This document shows positions 27,439 to 30,448 of a stretch of 30,448 nt of DNA, piece by piece (within the stretch, counting starts at the first letter, position 1; each line of letters opens with the position of its first letter). The notes beneath the pieces are model-generated. The model was not told where the DNA came from, searched no databases, and was given only the letters and a program-made list of their open reading frames with translations. The translations under genes and the position numbers were made by a program. Source of the stretch: PALSA-1336 sp964592725 (GTDB taxonomy: Bacteria; Patescibacteriota; Doudnabacteria; UBA920); contig CAZQFQ010000014.1 in assembly GCA_964592725.1 (NCBI GenBank), positions 1 through 30,448 on the forward strand, given 5' to 3'.

Positions 27439-27643
27439 AGACCTTTTGTTTGGACTTTGAGCCTCTGATTAATTTTATTTTGGATTTATTGGTTTTAAAA
27501 TGCTCGGCCAAACTTTCCGCCACAGCTTTGTTGGCTTTGCCTTCCAGCGGCGGTTGATTAACATAGATGTGCAAAGTGCCGAATAAATCTTTTTCTATTC
27601 TGGGCCTTTTGGAATTTGGATGAGCGATTATAGAAATAATCAT
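27422..27643 (-). CDS. DUF167 (YggU-like) protein
   Basis: A 73-aa small alpha/beta protein of the DUF167/YggU family, function unknown. Characteristic pieces are ISIIAHPNSKRPRIE, LHIYVNQPPLEGKANKAVAE (24-43, the family signature PPxxGKAN) and IKLIRGSKSKQKVFDV. It lies just upstream of comEC with a 17-nt overlap, so the two are translated from one message. Confidence 0.93.
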   Translation of the reverse strand: MIISIIAHPNSKRPRIEKDLFGTLHIYVNQPPLEGKANKAVAESLAEHFKTNKSKIKLIRGSKSKQKVFDVQK

Positions 27644-27670
27644 ACTGTCTTTATTTTAGCATAAAATTTA

Positions 27671-27694
27671 AAATCCCGCTTAAAGGCGGGATTT
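27671..27694 (-). terminator. terminator overlapping the Nudix stop codon
   Basis: AAATCCCGC/GCGGGATTT with a 6-nt loop that contains part of the TAA stop (27680-27682). T run on the minus strand. Confidence 0.82.
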
Positions 27695-28114
27695 ATAGAG
27701 CCTTAAAAATTCCGGCCACTGGGAGTGGCTTTCTTCCATCGGCGGCATATTTTTGAATGTAAACCATTTAACCTCGTCCAACTTATGAGGCTCACCATTT
27801 TTTATCTTGGATGGATTAACAAGAACTTTGTAATCCAATGCTACCCAATGCGTCGGTTTTCCTTGATGCGCGCGAAATACGTCCCTGAAACCTAAAAACT
27901 CAAAACTTAAAACTTCCGCGCAGTACTCTTCCATAATTTCCTTTTTTAGCGTCTGCTCCACGCTGTCATTAACTTCCACTCCCCCGCCGCCGATGTCCCA
28001 GCGCCCGTGTTCGTCGCGCGCCTGCTTGGATCTTTTTCCCATCACAAAATTTCCCTTGCCGTCGTGGCAAAAGTATACTACCGATATGCCGACGAAGTCC
28101 ACACCCTTTTGCAT
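27680..28114 (-). CDS. Nudix hydrolase
   Basis: A 144-aa Nudix protein, likely cleaving a nucleoside diphosphate linkage. The Nudix box is degenerate but recognisable: GGVEVNDSVEQTLKKEIMEE (about 59-78), with the catalytic EE kept, Lys for the usual Arg, Asp for the first Glu and Cys for the last Gly. Also RWDIGGGGVE before the box and KLDEVKWFTFKNMP after it, both typical. TATACT ends 6 nt before ATG, so the message may be leaderless. A terminator overlaps its stop. Substrate not predictable. Confidence 0.92.
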   Translation of the reverse strand: MQKGVDFVGISVVYFCHDGKGNFVMGKRSKQARDEHGRWDIGGGGVEVNDSVEQTLKKEIMEEYCAEVLSFEFLGFRDVFRAHQGKPTHWVALDYKVLVNPSKIKNGEPHKLDEVKWFTFKNMPPMEESHSQWPEFLRLYKSRL

Positions 28115-28120
28115 GGGAAA

Positions 28121-28126
28121 AGTATA
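28121..28126 (-). promoter_or_regulatory. -10 box of the Nudix gene, leaderless arrangement
   Basis: TATACT on the minus strand, ending 6 nt before the ATG at 28114; no Shine-Dalgarno. The preceding GGGATTA repeat occupies the -35 area. Confidence 0.45.
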
Positions 28127-28128
28127 AG

Positions 28129-28151
28129 GAATTAGGGATTAGGGATTAGGG
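28129..28151. repeat. GGGATTA tandem repeat at the DUF6580 3' end
   Basis: About three copies of the heptamer GGGATTA. Read on the minus strand it encodes the last residues SLIPNP and the TAA stop of the DUF6580 protein. Confidence 0.7.
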
Positions 28152-28773
28152 ATCTGGCCTTTTGCGTGGTCAACAACTTAACAAATTCGTATCCGCCAAA
28201 TAATGCCATCGTATAACCTAAATCTCCCAAAACCGTGCCGCGGAAAAACGGCAGGCCGTTGGTATAAGCTAAAATAATGCCACTGATGTTATGCGGATAA
28301 GTGCCATATAAAAAAGCGAAGTTGGTGACGAGAAAAAATATCAGAGACGCGCCGAGCGAGGACGCAATAATTTTGACCCAGCGATTCATACCACCTCCCC
28401 CCGTCTGACGGGGTACTCCTCCTATCTTAGGAGGAGAGCTCCGCGTAATATCCGAGGGAAACTGCGGAGCTCTCCCCTCTTGAGGGGAGATGTCCCGAGT
28501 GCCGCCGAGGGACAGAGAGGTTGTTTTTTTAATCCACACCCCAAACAGCACCCCGGCCAAATGCGAAGCGTAAACCGCGACCATTAACGGCCAGGCAAAA
28601 AATCCCAAAAATATGTCGCTAATGAACCTGGCGGCCAAAACCAGACCGACGGATTTTTTCCAGCCCAAATTCGCCCCGCTAAAAATCGCCAGCGCCGTAA
28701 TCGGCGCGAAATTCGGCATGTGCGGAATGAAGCGCGTAATAATTGCCGCTATGATTATTGCGTATATCAACAT
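28132..28773 (-). CDS. DUF6580-family membrane protein (ECF S-component-like) with large in-frame repeat insertion
   Basis: A 213-aa membrane protein. Signature near the N-terminus is PHMPNFAPITALAIFSGANL (17-36); five to six hydrophobic segments follow (about 40-58, 60-80, 133-152, 162-175, 181-200). The fold class resembles vitamin-transport S components. Residues about 84-129 between helices 3 and 4 (from TTSLSLGGTRDIS to QTGGGGMN) are a translated composite of five hairpins (28388-28522), and the last six residues come from a GGGATTA repeat. It directly follows the DUF4430 lipoprotein gene in direction of transcription. Transport of a cobalamin-type molecule is inferred from neighbours only. 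Confidence 0.8.
   Translation of the reverse strand: MLIYAIIIAAIITRFIPHMPNFAPITALAIFSGANLGWKKSVGLVLAARFISDIFLGFFAWPLMVAVYASHLAGVLFGVWIKKTTSLSLGGTRDISPQEGRAPQFPSDITRSSPPKIGGVPRQTGGGGMNRWVKIIASSLGASLIFFLVTNFAFLYGTYPHNISGIILAYTNGLPFFRGTVLGDLGYTMALFGGYEFVKLLTTQKARSLIPNP
28388..28522. repeat. 135-bp composite of five hairpins inside the DUF6580 gene
   Basis: Successive stems: CCCCGT/ACGGGG, TCCTCCTA/TAGGAGGA, GAGCTCCGC/GCGGAGCTC, TCTCCCCTC/GAGGGGAGA and TGTCCC/GGGACA. 135 bp is a multiple of three and is read through without a stop. Confidence 0.82.
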
Positions 28774-28803
28774 AATTTCTTAATTTCCTTATTTCTAATA
28801 ATT
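28770..28803. repeat. AATTTCTTAATTTCC short-period repeat
   Basis: Lies in the 30-nt gap between the DUF4430 and DUF6580 genes. Related to 8732 and 21256. Confidence 0.55.
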
Positions 28804-29313
28804 TCACTCTCCAGATGAGCTGATAGCTGATAACTTCCATTCAATTTTATCCCCGGCTTTTAAAACGTATGATGATGCGCCCACGTTACTGGATTTGCCG
28901 TTTACAAAAAATTCCCAATAGTGCTGGCTGTCGGGCTTAACGCCGTCAATGGACAAAACCATTTCGCCGATGCCCGTGTAATTTTTGGCAATAACCGCGT
29001 GGTCTTTTTCAAGTAGCTGAAATGCCGTTTCACCCGCCACAAATATATCGGCCGGTTTATTAAGCTTGGAACCGTCAACTATTTGGGTAACGGTAACGGA
29101 CGTTATCGGCGGAATTTTAGGAACCGGATGGTTTGCTGTTGGCGTTGCCTGATTGTTTGATGGAGACGTTTGGGTAGCCGTCTGTTGTGTCGGCTGATTA
29201 GCTGACCGGCTGACCGGCTGACTAACCGGCTTGGGCTGCGTTTTATTGCACCCCGCGGCTAATAAAATAACCGCTGATATTACTAATAAAATTTTTATTG
29301 CCCGATTTTTCAT
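28804..29313 (-). CDS. DUF4430-domain lipoprotein
   Basis: A 169-aa exported lipoprotein: signal AIKILLVISAVILLAAGC with lipobox LAAGC (Cys22), a Gln/Thr/Pro/Asn-rich linker (about 25-65) and a DUF4430 domain (about 72-163). Domain hallmarks are GETAFQLLEKD, MVLSIDGVKPDSQHYWEFFV and NGKSSNVGASSYVLKAGDKI followed by EWK. DUF4430 is the domain also found as the C-terminal part of transcobalamin-like proteins. With DUF6580 following and cobO upstream, a corrinoid-binding surface lipoprotein is a reasonable inference. Confidence 0.88.
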   Translation of the reverse strand: MKNRAIKILLVISAVILLAAGCNKTQPKPVSQPVSRSANQPTQQTATQTSPSNNQATPTANHPVPKIPPITSVTVTQIVDGSKLNKPADIFVAGETAFQLLEKDHAVIAKNYTGIGEMVLSIDGVKPDSQHYWEFFVNGKSSNVGASSYVLKAGDKIEWKLSAISSSGE

Positions 29314-29368
29314 ACTTTATGATTTTAAGTTGTTGAGTGGAGATTGTCAATTACACGGCAATACTGCG

Positions 29369-29530
29369 GTCTCTCCCCATTTAATGGGGAGATGTCCCGC
29401 CGCAGGCGGGACAGAGGGGTTAAAATCTTAGAATTAACCTCTCCCGCCTTTCAGGCACCCTCCCCATGAATTGGGGAGGGGGCTCCGCGATTCCGCGTTC
29501 TTCCGCGCCAGATTCCGCGTTCTTCCGCGG
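29369..29530. repeat. composite hairpin repeat plus TTCCGCG units
   Basis: Hairpins TCTCCCC/GGGGAGA, TGTCCCGCC/GGCGGGACA and CTCCCCAT..ATTGGGGAG (29371-29479), then ATTCCGCGTTCTTCCGCG units (29486-29530) next to the cobO stop. This is the intergenic form of the element read in frame in mutM and the DUF6580 gene. Confidence 0.75.
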
Positions 29531-29531
29531 C

Positions 29532-30158
29532 CTAATAATCTATCCCCTTCTGCGCCAAAATTCCTTTGTAGTACGGATGCTTAATCATTTTCATTTCGGT
29601 AACCAAGTCGCAGAGTTTTAAAATTTTTGGATACTTGTTGTGGCCGGTGATAACCAAATGCTGGAGCGGGGCTTTTAATTTTATCAGGTCGATAATGTCG
29701 CGCTCTTCTATAAGCCCGACTTCCAGCGCCGAGATGATCTCATCGAGGATTACCAAGTCATAATCGCCCGATGTGATAATTTCGCGCGCCCGCTCTATTC
29801 CCTTAAGCGCCTGGCGGATGTGAATGTCTTTTTCTTTTTTGTCGCCCAAAATTCCGACAAAACCTAAACCGACCTGCTCGTTTTCAATCGCGCCGATGTT
29901 ATGGCCATACGACACATTATCAAAAAAATTAATTTCGGATGAGATTGGCCATTCGCCTTCTTTTATTTTGTCATCCGATTTATTGCCGGCCTTCACAAAC
30001 TGCAAAATAAAAACTCTTTTCCCGTCACCCGCCGCCCTCACCGCCATCCCCATCGCCGCCGTCGTCTTCCCCTTCCCCGCGCCAATATAACAAATCACCA
30101 AGCCCTTTGGGGCGTCGGAGAAAACTTTAGGCATGATGATTTTTTTATTTTTAGGCAT
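29532..30158 (-). CDS. cobO: corrinoid adenosyltransferase (CobO/BtuR type)
   Basis: A 208-aa ATP:cob(I)alamin adenosyltransferase, which makes adenosylcobalamin. Motifs are the P-loop GAGKGKTTAAMGMAVRAAGD (27-46), VFILQFVKAGN, YDLVILDEIISALEVGLI, LVITGHNKYP and the family tail DLVTEMKMIKHPYYKGILAQ then KGIDY. Start at codon 9 (MPKVFSD) is an alternative. Together with the downstream DUF4430 and DUF6580 genes on the same strand it suggests salvage of imported corrinoid; class II ribonucleotide reductase would be a likely user but is not in this window. Confidence 0.93.
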   Translation of the reverse strand: MPKNKKIIMPKVFSDAPKGLVICYIGAGKGKTTAAMGMAVRAAGDGKRVFILQFVKAGNKSDDKIKEGEWPISSEINFFDNVSYGHNIGAIENEQVGLGFVGILGDKKEKDIHIRQALKGIERAREIITSGDYDLVILDEIISALEVGLIEERDIIDLIKLKAPLQHLVITGHNKYPKILKLCDLVTEMKMIKHPYYKGILAQKGIDY

Positions 30159-30162
30159 ACAG

Positions 30163-30190
30163 TTGACAAATTCTTATTATATCTTACACT
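30163..30190 (+). promoter_or_regulatory. promoter of the last gene
   Basis: TTGACA (30163-30168), 16-bp spacer, TACACT (30185-30190, 4/6), then AGGAG before ATG 30212. It lies in the divergent space with cobO. Confidence 0.65.
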
Positions 30191-30211
30191 ACTAAACTAG
30201 GAGACACACTT

Positions 30212-30445
30212 ATGAACCAAGAACAGAAGGAGGATCTTTACAGGCAGATACTGCCAACCGAGCTCTTCATCCCATTGAATTTCCTCGCTCTTCAGACCAA
30301 GAAACCGGTCGCGGATCTCATTGAAGATGTTCTAGCCGTGCGCGTCGGCATCACCATTGACCGGAGTGAGCATCCGGTGGATACAAGTAGCCCGGTTACC
30401 GTTCGGGATTTAGTTGGTTTTAGTCGTTTTTTTCGGAAAATTTAA
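30212..30445 (+). CDS. 77-aa protein of unknown function
   Basis: A small soluble protein, complete just before the window end (TAA at 30443-30445). The N-terminal helix is acidic (MNQEQKEDLYRQI), followed by ELFIPLNFLALQTKKPVADL and a helix LIEDVLAVRV, a layout loosely like a DNA-binding or antitoxin-type module, but no family is recognised. It has a consensus-like promoter and a clear AGGAG 9 nt before ATG, and codon usage like the other orphan genes (22924-23559, 9723-10127). What follows downstream is not visible. Confidence 0.62.
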   Translation: MNQEQKEDLYRQILPTELFIPLNFLALQTKKPVADLIEDVLAVRVGITIDRSEHPVDTSSPVTVRDLVGFSRFFRKI

Positions 30446-30448
30446 TTT

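Noticed and set aside
9480..29530. CRISPR array among the many short repeats
   Set aside because: No regular repeat-spacer alternation and no cas genes; repeats are tandem short units or isolated hairpins.

Overview
The window looks like a chromosomal piece of a Candidate Phyla Radiation (Patescibacteria) bacterium. The signs are a compact gene set, almost all on the minus strand; small or trimmed versions of universal proteins (a RelA/SpoT enzyme ending after TGS, a ComEC without its hydrolase domain); short conserved proteins of unknown function; and many genes with little or no Shine-Dalgarno signal. No marker here fixes the class or species.

Layout, left to right. 1-860: the end of a tRNA-Pro and a REP-associated tyrosine transposase (RAYT) between two hairpin repeats. 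868-4453: a sugar-phosphate cluster (fructose-1,6-bisphosphatase, DUF2090 class I aldolase, LOG-family protein, transaldolase). 4604-6391: metK under a SAM-I riboswitch, followed by two tiny membrane proteins. 6403-9474: a membrane transglutaminase-like protein, tRNA-Gly, HU, a lamin-tail protein, nusB, rpmF. 9723-11537: an accessory stretch with a Cys-pair protein and a self-contained operon of four very small membrane proteins. 11540-12508: about 1 kb without clear genes, full of repeats and possible structured RNA. 12509-16570: an unknown helical protein, groES/groEL, a nucleotidyltransferase. 16579-17557: a second RAYT with GTAG-type REPs in inverted pairs. 17561-21241: membrane-anchored deaminase, small membrane protein, methyltransferase, mutM. 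21393-23559: relA/spoT-like gene converging on an orphan gene. 23763-28773: adenylate kinase-like protein, cyclophilin, comEC, DUF167, Nudix, DUF6580. 28804-30158: DUF4430 lipoprotein and cobO, forming with DUF6580 a plausible corrinoid uptake and activation group. A small orphan gene closes the window.

The most striking property is the repeat load. At least nine families of short palindromic or short-period repeats fill the intergenic spaces. Several families also sit in frame inside coding genes (transaldolase, glpX, nucleotidyltransferase twice, mutM, DUF6580) without breaking them, and others supply stop codons or a ribosome binding site. This resembles the Rickettsia palindromic elements. 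Two different RAYT transposases in the same window are possible sources of part of this load.

Two expression styles can be seen. Several housekeeping-type genes have a -10 hexamer only 6-10 nt before the start codon (leaderless candidates). The orphan/accessory genes instead have near-consensus -35/-10 promoters with 16-17 nt spacers and strong Shine-Dalgarno sequences.
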